DNA from: Thermogutta terrifontis
GTDB lineage: Bacteria > Planctomycetota > Planctomycetia > Pirellulales > Thermoguttaceae
NCBI RefSeq assembly: GCF_002277955.1
Contig: NZ_CP018477.1
Coordinates: 372,001 to 436,000, forward strand
DNA length: 64,000 nt
Reading direction: 5' to 3'
Made by a program: the position numbers and the translations under genes
Shown: positions 37,989-46,365 of the stretch, in pieces
How the letters are laid out: the number at the start of each line of letters is the position of its first letter
How positions within the stretch are numbered: position 1 is the stretch's first letter
The notes under the pieces: model-generated
Database searches by the model: none
The model's input: only the letters and a program-made list of their open reading frames with translations
Told to the model about the DNA's origin: nothing

Positions 37989-38920
37989 GAAAGGGTGATC
38001 TCCTTGGGTTGCAGTGAACGGTAATCCATGGTCCCGAGACCCACCTGATGCCCTTTCACTATGGAGCCAATGTCCGACGGCTTGCGTCCCAGCATTTCCG
38101 CCCCGAAAGCATCCAGGGCGACAATGTCCGTTCCGGCGGCCAGCGTGAGCCGAACCGCCACGTCCTCAATGTTGCCGCCTTTGGGACCATGGGCAAGCAT
38201 CACCCGCGTGCAATCCAGCAAGCACAAACTTGGCCGCATAAACCGCGTAATGTCGGCAAGGCAGGTGGGAATGTCCTGGTGGAAAACGCGGCGGTTCTCG
38301 ATGACGCCCATGTAGTTTTTCATGCACAGCGTGGCCGTGGCCAGCACGTGGTGCTTAGCGATGGGGACGTTGATAACCACGTCGCTTTCCACAATCTCCG
38401 GATAAACGGGGATGGTTTTTACCCGCTCGCCTTTGATGTCCATCTCCCGGAAGCGATCGCGGTCGAGAAAGACGACCTGCGCACCGGCCTTGCGAGCGGC
38501 GTCGGCGATCCCGCTTGAAGCGTAGGCCTTCTGGGGCAGGTCACAGGGATTGTCGCCCACCTTGACAACCTTGGCCCCCGCGTCCAGGCAGAGGCGAACG
38601 AGGGTGGCGACGACATCGGGGTTGGTGTTGGCGCCCAGCTCTGGTGTGCGGTCCCACCCGATGTTCGGCTTGATCCACACCACATCGCCCCGCTTAACGA
38701 ACCGAGACATTCCCCCGAGAGCCGCCACAGCCTGCTCGGTGAGTTGCGTGGCGATCTTCGCAAATTCGGTGGGTGATTGTGGGGATGGTCCCGTCCATTT
38801 CGTGATGACCATCTTGGTTTCCGATGGGGCGGCCCAGCTCAACTGGGCGGGCAGAAGGAGTCCTCCCGTAGCGACCGCGGATTGCCACAAAAACTCCCGG
38901 CGAGTCGATTTCGCGTGCAT
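37985..38920 (-). CDS. Tat-exported DUF362 protein
   Basis: 311 residues from the ATG at 38920 (GGGGGAT upstream); a frame start 20 codons earlier is less likely because the Tat signal STRREFLWQSAVATGGLLLPA starts here. DUF362 blocks: VWIKPNIGWDRTPELGANTNPDVV, KVVKVGDNP, DVVINVPIAKHHVLATATLCMKNYMGVI and LLDCTRVMLAHGP. The family is often linked or fused to ferredoxins; its reaction is unknown. The stop shares ATGA with the polyferredoxin start, so the two are translationally coupled and probably form one exported redox unit. Confidence 0.9.
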   Translation of the reverse strand: MHAKSTRREFLWQSAVATGGLLLPAQLSWAAPSETKMVITKWTGPSPQSPTEFAKIATQLTEQAVAALGGMSRFVKRGDVVWIKPNIGWDRTPELGANTNPDVVATLVRLCLDAGAKVVKVGDNPCDLPQKAYASSGIADAARKAGAQVVFLDRDRFREMDIKGERVKTIPVYPEIVESDVVINVPIAKHHVLATATLCMKNYMGVIENRRVFHQDIPTCLADITRFMRPSLCLLDCTRVMLAHGPKGGNIEDVAVRLTLAAGTDIVALDAFGAEMLGRKPSDIGSIVKGHQVGLGTMDYRSLQPKEITLS

Positions 38921-39466
38921 TGGTGATCCCCCCATGCAAAAGCAATCGTGCGAGACTTTGGCGAGCCGAACCGTTGACAACCTGTTTTCCGTAGGCGGAG
39001 TGATTTGAGGTATTTCGGCACGGAGAATCTTGTTTGATAGGATATCCGGCCCGGCGAGATTTTACAAGCGCGTATGTCAAAAAATTAAAAACTCGCTTGA
39101 CAGGCAGAGGCGTCTTGCGATTCCAGGGTCTGCACGCAGTCGCTGGGGCTTCCGGACTCCGCGGTGAGCGATCCTGTTCGTCCCGGATGATGATATGTAG
39201 CTGGTTTCCAAAAAAATCGATAGCGGTTGAACCGCTTGGCCCGCGGCGGAGAAAAGCCTTCGGCGCTCGCGGTGCCGAACCTGGGATACAATACAAACGG
39301 CACGCGGGGGACAATGAGCGGCAATAAAGTCTTGGGGTATTGCAGAGAGAATCCCAAACACAGTCGCACCCTCGCGGGTTGCGTTTGTGCCTACGGAAAC
39401 GGCCCAGCCACGTTCGGCAGGCCTCCGAGGTGATCGCTTTTTGTCTAAAGATTTGGGAAACCTTTC
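38921..39466. other. Gap of 546 bp upstream of the radical SAM gene
   Basis: Contains the short ORF at 39314-39433 described separately, and TACAAT at 39287-39292 as a possible -10 box 22 bp before it. GCTTGACA at about 39092 could be a -35 element but has no partner. No repeat module. Confidence 0.6.
39314..39433 (+). CDS. Candidate small peptide (39 aa) before the RiPP radical SAM gene
   Basis: ATG at 39314 follows GGGGGACA; stop at 39431. The peptide starts MSGNKVLGYCRENPK and ends GNGPATFGRPPR, with Cys at three positions (one at 10, and a C-V-C pair in the middle). Its stop lies 33 bases before the radical SAM start and a TACAAT box stands ahead of it. It could be the enzyme's precursor. 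Against this, no known leader family is seen and an ORF of this size can arise by chance; the frame is open 29 codons further upstream. Confidence is low. Confidence 0.28.
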   Translation: MSGNKVLGYCRENPKHSRTLAGCVCAYGNGPATFGRPPR

Positions 39467-41455
39467 ATGGACCAGACTCGGGAAGTCGTTCTCGTCAATA
39501 TGCCTTTTGCCAATCTCCGCTGGCCCAATTTGGGACTGAGTTTGCTCAAAGCGGCGGTCCAGCGAAAGGGAATTCCCTGCCGAATTCTGTACCTTAACTA
39601 CGATTTCGCCGAGCAAATTGGCTACGACCTCTATCAGTGGATTGCCGACCACTTCGCCTTCACACTGGGAGGAGAACGGCTGTTTTCTCGCCACTACTTT
39701 GGACGGTTTCCCACGACCAACCAGGAGTACATCCAGGAGGTCCTGCGAGCGGCCGATCCCGACTTCTCGCCCAGGGACGAAGATGAATTTTTACGGTTGA
39801 CGAAAGAGGCGAAGACCTTTCTGGAAAGGGCGGCGGCTGCTTACCCGTGGCAACAGGCCCTGGTGATCGGCTTTGCGACCACGTTTCAGCAGACGATGCC
39901 GTCTCTGGCCCTGGCCAAGCGAATCAAGGCCGTTTGCCCTACGGTGACCATCGTCTTCGGCGGGGCCGCCTGCGAAGGGGAAATGGGAGTCACCCTGGCG
40001 GAGGAATTCCCGGAAATTGACTATGTGTTTCTAGGGGAGGCCGATCACATCTTCCCTGAATTTGTCGCCCAATTGCAATCAGGGCAGTTCCACGGTCCGC
40101 TTCCACGAGGGGTTATCTCGCGGCAGGATGTGCAGAAGTTCACGCAGCGTCGGGCCGCTTCTTCTGAGTTCACGTCCGCGATCACGTTACCTGTGGTGAA
40201 CGGGCCGAAAGCCGAGGCTTCGCTGGACACCACGCTTGTTGATGATTTGGATAATTTGCCCTATCCAGATTTTGACGATTTCTTTGCCCGTTATGAAGCC
40301 AGCGGCTTGAAGAGATTCTTCGAGCCGGTGCTGTTTTTTGAAATGTCTCGGGGTTGCTGGTGGGGGCAAAAACATCACTGTGCCTTCTGTGGCTTGAACG
40401 GCCGATCGATGCGCTATCGCAGCAAGTCGCCCGAGCGAATTTTGGCCGAGCTCAAGTTTCTCACCCAGCGCTATCCTGCGACGCGGGGATGTGCCGCGGA
40501 TAACATTCTGGATTTTCGGGCTTTTGAATCGCTTCTTCCTCAACTCGAAGCCGCCCAGTTGCCATTCCATTTTGCGTGTGAACTGAAAGTCAATCTGACC
40601 AGGGAAGAGGTGGGACAGCTTCTCCGCGCGGGATTGGGGGCCGCACAACTGGGGATTGAAACGTTTGACAGTGATCTCCTCAAACGCATTGACAAAGGTG
40701 CTCTGGGGGTTCAGAACCTGCAGACCCTCAAGTGGTTCACCGAGGCCGGTATCGACGTGGAGTGGAACTGGCTTTATGGATTGCCGGGTGAAACCCCACT
40801 CACTTACGAGCGTCTGGTCCAGCTCATCCCGCGGATCGTCCATCTCGCACCGCCGCTGGGTGTGGGGCGGGTCCGCATGGACCGATTTTCGCCCTTCTTT
40901 GAACATCCCGAGCGATTTGGAATGATTCGGCCCCGGCCGTTCCGGGCATTTCACCATGTTTACCCATTCAGCGACAAGGTTCTCCAGCGACTCGCCTACT
41001 ATTTTGAATTCGACCTTATCGAGGGGCTGAATCCAGACATCGAGGCACGTCCACTGCTCACAGCCATTTCCCAGTGGCGAGAAGATCACGCCTCGGCGCG
41101 CTTGACGATGCGACGCCATGACGACGGCACGCTGCTCATCACGGACAACCGGCCGAAATTCGGCTTTCGACAGCACCGTCTGCGCGGATGGGAGGCCCAG
41201 CTCTATCTGTTCTGCGACACGGCACGTGGCCCCGGCGCGATTCGGGATTGGCTCGCCTCGCACCCAGACGTGGGCGGCGACGAATGTGATGATACGCTGA
41301 GGCGCTGGCAGCAGGAAGGCATCCTGCTGTGCTGGGATGATCGTTATCTCGCCCTTGCCGTTTGGGTTCCGGAACAGTCAGATCTGTATCAGGCGGCCCG
41401 CCGCGTGGAAGCGCGAATCGAGCGACATCGGGCGGAACGGCACGCCCACGTCTGA
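39467..41455 (+). CDS. RiPP maturation B12-type radical SAM protein
   Basis: 662 residues, the length and layout of the RiPP maturation radical SAM protein 1 family (TIGR03975 type). Residues about 1-250 form a cobalamin-binding-like Rossmann domain (IGFATTFQQTMPSLALAKRIK, IVFGGAACEGEMG, DYVFLGEAD). The radical SAM core begins SRGCWWGQKHHCAFCGLNG with cluster ligands C297, C305 and C308, the family's Cx7CxxC spacing. GIETFDSDLLKRIDKG and NWLYGLPGE are further core motifs. Relatives C-methylate or otherwise modify ribosomal peptides. No peptidase, transporter or known precursor is adjacent apart from the tentative 39-aa ORF. Convergent with the next gene, gap 10 bp. Confidence 0.92.
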   Translation: MDQTREVVLVNMPFANLRWPNLGLSLLKAAVQRKGIPCRILYLNYDFAEQIGYDLYQWIADHFAFTLGGERLFSRHYFGRFPTTNQEYIQEVLRAADPDFSPRDEDEFLRLTKEAKTFLERAAAAYPWQQALVIGFATTFQQTMPSLALAKRIKAVCPTVTIVFGGAACEGEMGVTLAEEFPEIDYVFLGEADHIFPEFVAQLQSGQFHGPLPRGVISRQDVQKFTQRRAASSEFTSAITLPVVNGPKAEASLDTTLVDDLDNLPYPDFDDFFARYEASGLKRFFEPVLFFEMSRGCWWGQKHHCAFCGLNGRSMRYRSKSPERILAELKFLTQRYPATRGCAADNILDFRAFESLLPQLEAAQLPFHFACELKVNLTREEVGQLLRAGLGAAQLGIETFDSDLLKRIDKGALGVQNLQTLKWFTEAGIDVEWNWLYGLPGETPLTYERLVQLIPRIVHLAPPLGVGRVRMDRFSPFFEHPERFGMIRPRPFRAFHHVYPFSDKVLQRLAYYFEFDLIEGLNPDIEARPLLTAISQWREDHASARLTMRRHDDGTLLITDNRPKFGFRQHRLRGWEAQLYLFCDTARGPGAIRDWLASHPDVGGDECDDTLRRWQQEGILLCWDDRYLALAVWVPEQSDLYQAARRVEARIERHRAERHAHV

Positions 41456-41465
41456 GACTCGCCCT

Positions 41466-42767
41466 TTAATCCTGCGAGACTTTTTCCACATTCGACCACA
41501 GGAAGGGCTGGGGATTTGTCGGTTTGGCTTCCACGTGGTGGAGATGGATCTCCCGGCCGTCCCGTGCCCGCAAAACCGGCTGTTTGCCGCTGTTCTGGAG
41601 GACGACATTTTCCAGGTTGAGCCGTCCGAACTGCGCGATATCGAGAACCGGCTGATCGGCTCGATCGTCTCTCAGGGCAATCAAGACATTTTTCAGGGTG
41701 AGGTCAAATTGACGGTCTTTATCGCCCAGAACACGAAGGGGAAGGGCAATATTTTGGGCACGGATGTTTTCAAACACCAGGCGCTTGGCCGGCTGACCGG
41801 TCTGCCACACGCCTTTTTCAAAATCATACAGATAGACGGCATCGACGGTGTCCATTGTACAGTTCTGGATGAGCCAGTCATCGCTGGGCAACTTGGGATT
41901 GCGATCGGTGGGGGCGAAGTGAACAAACGCCGACAGCATATTGGTGCGGGGCTTGCCCTTTTTGATCGTGATCCGATGGGGATACTCGCCCGGCCCCCAG
42001 AAGCGACAATCATGAACCCGTAAATGCACGCACCCCAGGCGAAAGCCGTTGCAGGAGGAGTTGATTTGACATCGGGCGACCTCAAAGTCCACATTGTCGC
42101 AGCCGGCCAGGCAGTCGTCTCCTGTACGGAAGTCACAGTCCACCACGCGAAATCGCCGGCACGCCTGAGCGTGAACGCCGTCGTGGCCGCCGCGGAATTT
42201 CACGCCACTGATCAGGAAGTCTTCCGAGTCGTTGCACAGGACCGCGTAATTGCCCGCCCGGGTGATTGTTACGTCACGAATCGTGACATTCCGGCAGCGG
42301 ACAAAACGAATAGCGTGTGGGCCACGGAAACCCTCTTCTCCGCCGGGAATTTCGCAGTCCGCACCGTCAAGGGTGCCAGGGCCCTCGATGGTGATCCGTT
42401 CCGCATTTTCTGCGAACAGGAACGAATCCGTCCACCGTCCCTGGCCGTAATCCCGAAAATCGGCACTGCCCTGGAGCACGGCACCTTCTTCCAGAAACAA
42501 TCGCACACCGGATGGCAACTGGAGACGGCCGGTGATGAATCGCCCTTTGGGAACGCGGACCGTGCCGCCGTGCCTGGCCGCCACATCGATGGCCTTTTGA
42601 AAGGCCTGTGTGTCCAGAACGTCATCGTCCGCGGTGGCTCCAAACTCCGTCACCAAATAGGTGTCCTTTTCCTGTGTCATGGCTCCGCTACTGGCAAAAC
42701 ATGCAAAGGCCGTTGCCGTGGTCAACCTAAACAGGACTTGCCACGTAAAATGATGCTGAAGGACCAT
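41466..42767 (-). CDS. Secreted GH28-like right-handed beta-helix protein
   Basis: 433 residues from the ATG at 42767, set by AAAGGAG six bases upstream; the open frame continues 67 codons but without a site. Signal peptide at about 10-32. The entry motif YLVTEFGATADDDVLDTQAFQKAIDVA is that of pectate-lyase/polygalacturonase-fold proteins. The GH28 catalytic pair survives as RTGDDCLAG; the usual NTDG and GHG blocks read GGHDGVHAQ and SCNGFRLG, so classic polygalacturonase activity is doubtful. Repeated N-x-x-I/V-x-N coils follow. Likely acts on a plant or algal acidic polysaccharide, by inference only. Confidence 0.87.
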   Translation of the reverse strand: MVLQHHFTWQVLFRLTTATAFACFASSGAMTQEKDTYLVTEFGATADDDVLDTQAFQKAIDVAARHGGTVRVPKGRFITGRLQLPSGVRLFLEEGAVLQGSADFRDYGQGRWTDSFLFAENAERITIEGPGTLDGADCEIPGGEEGFRGPHAIRFVRCRNVTIRDVTITRAGNYAVLCNDSEDFLISGVKFRGGHDGVHAQACRRFRVVDCDFRTGDDCLAGCDNVDFEVARCQINSSCNGFRLGCVHLRVHDCRFWGPGEYPHRITIKKGKPRTNMLSAFVHFAPTDRNPKLPSDDWLIQNCTMDTVDAVYLYDFEKGVWQTGQPAKRLVFENIRAQNIALPLRVLGDKDRQFDLTLKNVLIALRDDRADQPVLDIAQFGRLNLENVVLQNSGKQPVLRARDGREIHLHHVEAKPTNPQPFLWSNVEKVSQD

Positions 42768-42932
42768 GGGAGGCTCCTTTCCAGACGACTGCCGGGAATG
42801 GATGGGCCGCAGGATCGACCGACGCCATCCATCTCGCACGGTATCCGCGAAGGAATTTCGGAAAACATGCTCCATGGTATAAACAATCGCATCGCGTAGA
42901 AACTGCCACCTACCAGAATCCATATTGCCATC

Positions 42933-44423
42933 ATGGTTGATACTCTTCCGCCGACACAGTTTGAACATCGGGCCCCATCACGCGTTGCCGTTTTGGGAGC
43001 GGGAATCAGTGGGCTGGCCGCCGCGCTGAAAATCCGGGAGCTTTCTCCCCAGACCGACGTGGTCATTTTCGATCAGCAGAGTCGGCCGGGCGGCGTGCTG
43101 GGCACGGTTCGAGAGGACGGATTCCAGGTGGAACGCAGTGCCGACAACTTCATCACCACGCTCCCCTGGGCGATGGACCTGTGCCGTCAGTTGGAGCTTG
43201 GCGAGCACCTGGTGAGCACGCATCCCGAGCATCGCCGGGCATTCGTGGTATGGCGACGCCGCTTGCACCCGCTCCCGGATGGATTTCTCATGATGGCCCC
43301 CTCTGAATTTTGGCCGCTGGCCACCACGCCGCTCCTTTCACCGTGGGGCAAACTCCGCGCGGCGATGGAGTATGTTTTGCCGCCGCGTTTGGATGAAGAC
43401 GACGAAAGCCTCGCTGCGTTCGCACGACGGCGGCTGGGGCGGGAAGTCTTCGAGCGCCTCGTGGAACCCCTCGTCACCGCCGTTTATGGTGCGGACACCG
43501 AACGGCTCAGCGTCCTCGCCACCCTTGCCCGCTTTCGAGAAATGGAAAAAAAGTATGGCAGCCTGATCCGTGCCATGCGAGCCCAAAAAGGAGCGCGAAG
43601 AGGGGGCACGCACTCGGGGGCGAAAACCCCGCGGGAAAGTGGCGCCCGGTACAGCATGTTTGCCACGCTCCGCTTCGGACTGGAACAGCTTGTCGAAGAA
43701 ATTGTGGCGCGATTGCCCCAGGACGCACTCCGCCTCGGAACCCAGGTCACAGGTCTTGCCCGAAAAGACTCGGGCTGGCTGGTGACGCTCGATAATGGAA
43801 AGGCCTTTCCCTGCGATGCGGTCGTGCTGGCGGTCCCCGCGTATGCCGCGGCTCGCGTCATCGAACAGTTGGATCAACAGCTCTCGCAGGAACTGGCCGG
43901 TATCACATATACCGGGAGCGTGATTCTAGCCCTGGCCTACCGGCGAGAAGACGTGGGCCATCCGTTGGACGGGTCGGGGTGCGTCATCCCCGCCGTGGAA
44001 CAAAGTCCCCTTCTGGCGGTCAGTTTCAGCAGTCAGAAGTATCCGCATCTGTCCCCTGAGGGAACCGTTTTACTGCGGGTATTTGCCGGTGGGGCACGGC
44101 GGCCCGACCTGGTGGCCGAAGAGGAGGGGCGGTTGCGGACTCTCCTGCGATCGGAGGTGGAGAAGTTGCTTCACATCCGGGGCAAGCCCGTGCGAGAGTG
44201 GCTGTTCCGCTGGCCCGCCGCCATGCCGCAGTACGAGGTGGGCCATCTCGAACGACTGCGTCGCATCGAAGAGCGGTTGCAGCGCTGGCCGGGCCTGGCC
44301 CTGGCGGGCAACGCCTATCGCGGCGTCGGCATCCCGCACTGTATTCGCAGTGGTTGGCGGGCAGCCGGACGGGTCCTGGGACTGCCCGTGGAAGACCGCG
44401 AGTTCGGCAGCTCGCCATTCTGA
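42933..44423 (+). CDS. hemG: Protoporphyrinogen oxidase
   Basis: 496 residues, the usual length of the FAD-dependent oxygen-using enzyme (HemY/HemG). VAVLGAGISGLAAALKI is the dinucleotide-binding motif, followed by SRPGGVLGTVREDGFQVERSADNFIT, FERLVEPLVTAVYGADTERLSV and, near the end, WPAAMPQYEVGH and LALAGNAYRGVGIPHCIRSG, all family signatures. It oxidises protoporphyrinogen IX to protoporphyrin IX in haem synthesis. A 20-residue stretch at about 215-235 (KGARRGGTHSGAKTPRES) looks like a lineage insertion. No clear ribosome-binding site precedes the ATG. Confidence 0.93.
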   Translation: MVDTLPPTQFEHRAPSRVAVLGAGISGLAAALKIRELSPQTDVVIFDQQSRPGGVLGTVREDGFQVERSADNFITTLPWAMDLCRQLELGEHLVSTHPEHRRAFVVWRRRLHPLPDGFLMMAPSEFWPLATTPLLSPWGKLRAAMEYVLPPRLDEDDESLAAFARRRLGREVFERLVEPLVTAVYGADTERLSVLATLARFREMEKKYGSLIRAMRAQKGARRGGTHSGAKTPRESGARYSMFATLRFGLEQLVEEIVARLPQDALRLGTQVTGLARKDSGWLVTLDNGKAFPCDAVVLAVPAYAAARVIEQLDQQLSQELAGITYTGSVILALAYRREDVGHPLDGSGCVIPAVEQSPLLAVSFSSQKYPHLSPEGTVLLRVFAGGARRPDLVAEEEGRLRTLLRSEVEKLLHIRGKPVREWLFRWPAAMPQYEVGHLERLRRIEERLQRWPGLALAGNAYRGVGIPHCIRSGWRAAGRVLGLPVEDREFGSSPF

Positions 44424-45410
44424 CAGGCAGTGGATTTACCCCAGGGCCGGGGTGGGGTCCGCTTTTCTGGACGGCCTGGTTCCACCCGGGCCGACAGCCG
44501 ACGTGGAAGTCGGCCCTCGATTGGATGCGGTCGAGGGTCGGTTTCCACCGCGACCGGTAGTCGGTTTCGGATCGGATCAACGCCAAGGTGGTGAAGGCTC
44601 AAGCCTTCACCGAAAAGCGGCGATGAATCGCCGCACTCCATGGAGTGCGGGGCTTCCGCCCCGCTTTCCGCGCGGGACTTCAGTTCCCGCCGGAGCCAAA
44701 TGGATCATCGAATGTTGATAAACGGACCTGACGAGCGGGTCCCTCCGAGAAATCGTCCGGAGGGGCACGCTTGTCGTGCCCGCAAGACGAAGACGAAATG
44801 GATATTCCAGCGCTGACAAGCGGACCTGACGAGCAGGTCCCTCCGAGCAATCGTTCGGAGGGGCACGCTTGTCGTGCCCGGAGAACCGAGGTGGATGATC
44901 CAACGTCAAACGGCGGACGTGACAAGCACGTCCCTCCGAATACGCACCCGACAAACACGTCCCTCCGAAAACGGACCGCACTCGCCGGCTGAGGTCGGGG
45001 AGGCCAAACTGAAACGTGGACGCCGTCAAGAAAACAAATCACCCCGGCTGACCGTTTCTGACTTCCTGTCGAGTCATCTCGCGTGAAACCTGGGAGCGGC
45101 GTCGGTCGGTTGGTGGCGTGGAGGATGTCGGTTCCTCTGGGCTCCCGATGATTTCCGTCAGTGACTCGGCAAGGCGTCTTTCAGGTAACCGGGGTGATCA
45201 CACTGGGGCTTTTCTGTCAGGTGGGACGAACCGTTGGACTGAGTTGCTTATCTCACAGGTTGCATCGGGCAGGCTCGTCGTTTGCTCTTCGATGCTGTTG
45301 ACTCAAGGTGGGAATTTCTCAGGCAGGAATTTTCAGGTGGGCAATTGAGGTAGGATTTGGAGGTGGGATTGAGGAAGGTTGTTGTTGCAGGGGATCGGTC
45401 TTGACTTGAC
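44424..45410. repeat. Palindrome mosaic block I, then 400 bp of G/T-rich stem-rich sequence
   Basis: 44455-44975: GAAGGCTCAAGCCTTC (loop TCAA, an off-type), a GCGGCGA/TCGCCGC stem with loop TGAA, GCGGGGCTTCCGCCCCGC, units GGACCTGACGAGCGGGTCC (one mismatched pair), GGACCTGACGAGCAGGTCC and GGACGTGACAAGCACGTCC, and two GGGCACGCTTGTCGTGCCC. 45090-45400 has no ORF and is G/T-rich on the plus strand; it holds stems GGGAGC 45092-45097 with 45141-45146, GAGG 45121-45124 with 45134-45137, TGAGT 45240-45244 with 45301-45305, and GCATCG 45262-45267 with 45290-45295. Confidence 0.8.
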
Positions 45411-46151
45411 TCAGTTGTTCATGGCCACGTTGTTCATTTGCGGCGGGTAGAGGGCCTCGTTCCGCAGACCGTCCAGGAATTTTTTGCCGGCCAGGTATTC
45501 CGCAGGGCTGACCCTGGTGATCTCTTCTCGGAGCATGCTGCTGAGGATCTCCACATTCTTGCGGACCTGGCTGTAGAAGGGGCTGGCGGCGCCATGGTCG
45601 CTGGGTTGTCGGGCGGCGAACAGTTCCTCAATTGCCGCTCGGTACTGGGCATAGCGCTCACCCTGGAGGACGGCAGGCCAGTGGATCGTGTGAGTCACAG
45701 GATCCAGTTCAGCAGCGGTGAGACGTTGGGGCTTGACCTGAACGGCGGCCGTTTGCTGGGCAGGATGCTTGCTTTCGCCCGGGCTGGGAGTGGGCTTGTT
45801 CTGCAGCGCCAGATAGGTATCCCGAGCTTGCTTGCGATCCCAGTACGCCTTGGCATATTTCAGCGAGTTGTCGATCTGGACGGCGTTGCCTTCCAGATGA
45901 ACCTTGCGAGCCTGGGCAAGACTTACCTGGGCATCGGCCTGCGCTTTCACCATGGCCGCCTGGGCCTGGAGAAGGGTTGCATACGCCTGAATGAGGGCCG
46001 CCTGACCTTTGGACAGTTCCATCTGGGACGCGGCATAGACGTAGGTCTCGTTTTGCCACGCCTGGGGCACGGCTGCCTGACCGAATGCCTTGCCCGCAAC
46101 CATTCCGAACACGCACACACAAACGGCGGAGAGGGTGACGAAACGTGTCAT
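45411..46151 (-). CDS. Secreted Ala/Gln-rich helical protein of unknown function
   Basis: 246 residues, signal peptide at 1-25 (FVTLSAVCVCVFGMVAGKAFGQ). Residues 30-125 are a long helix with heptad-like Ala and Gln (GQAALIQAYATLLQAQAAMVKAQADAQVSLAQA), then a Pro-rich linker and a second domain from about 150 (LTAAELDPVTHTIHWPAVLQGERYAQYR). I have the impression of similar planctomycete hypothetical proteins but cannot name the family. ATG at 46151 has AGGAG eight bases upstream. It is isolated: stem-rich non-coding DNA lies on both sides. Confidence 0.8.
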   Translation of the reverse strand: MTRFVTLSAVCVCVFGMVAGKAFGQAAVPQAWQNETYVYAASQMELSKGQAALIQAYATLLQAQAAMVKAQADAQVSLAQARKVHLEGNAVQIDNSLKYAKAYWDRKQARDTYLALQNKPTPSPGESKHPAQQTAAVQVKPQRLTAAELDPVTHTIHWPAVLQGERYAQYRAAIEELFAARQPSDHGAASPFYSQVRKNVEILSSMLREEITRVSPAEYLAGKKFLDGLRNEALYPPQMNNVAMNN

Positions 46152-46250
46152 GGTACAGACTCCTTATCCTGGAAGGTTCCACAAACACCGAGACGTAACT
46201 TCACACAACCAAAAACCAGTGGTTCCGGAAAATTCGCTGCAGTCTTGACA

Positions 46251-46270
46251 TCTAGGGTGAATACCCTAGA
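46251..46270. promoter_or_regulatory. Perfect 8-bp inverted repeat upstream of the secreted helical protein
   Basis: TCTAGGGT, four-base centre GAAT, ACCCTAGA, about 100 bp before the start of the minus-strand gene ending at 46151. A regulator-binding site is possible. TTGACA at 46245-46250 lies next to it on the plus strand but no -10 box follows at the right distance. Confidence 0.4.
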
Positions 46271-46365
46271 TCTGCCGCGCACTTTTTCTAGGGGAGGGTG
46301 AGCGTACTGCTCAAATGTGTTTCAGGGGGGACTTCTTGGAAGGATCGCAGGTGGGACTTCTACTT

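Noticed and set aside
46245-46273. Plus-strand promoter TTGACA ahead of the RNA candidate
   Set aside because: The bases 17-18 nt downstream (AGATCT) do not resemble a -10 box.
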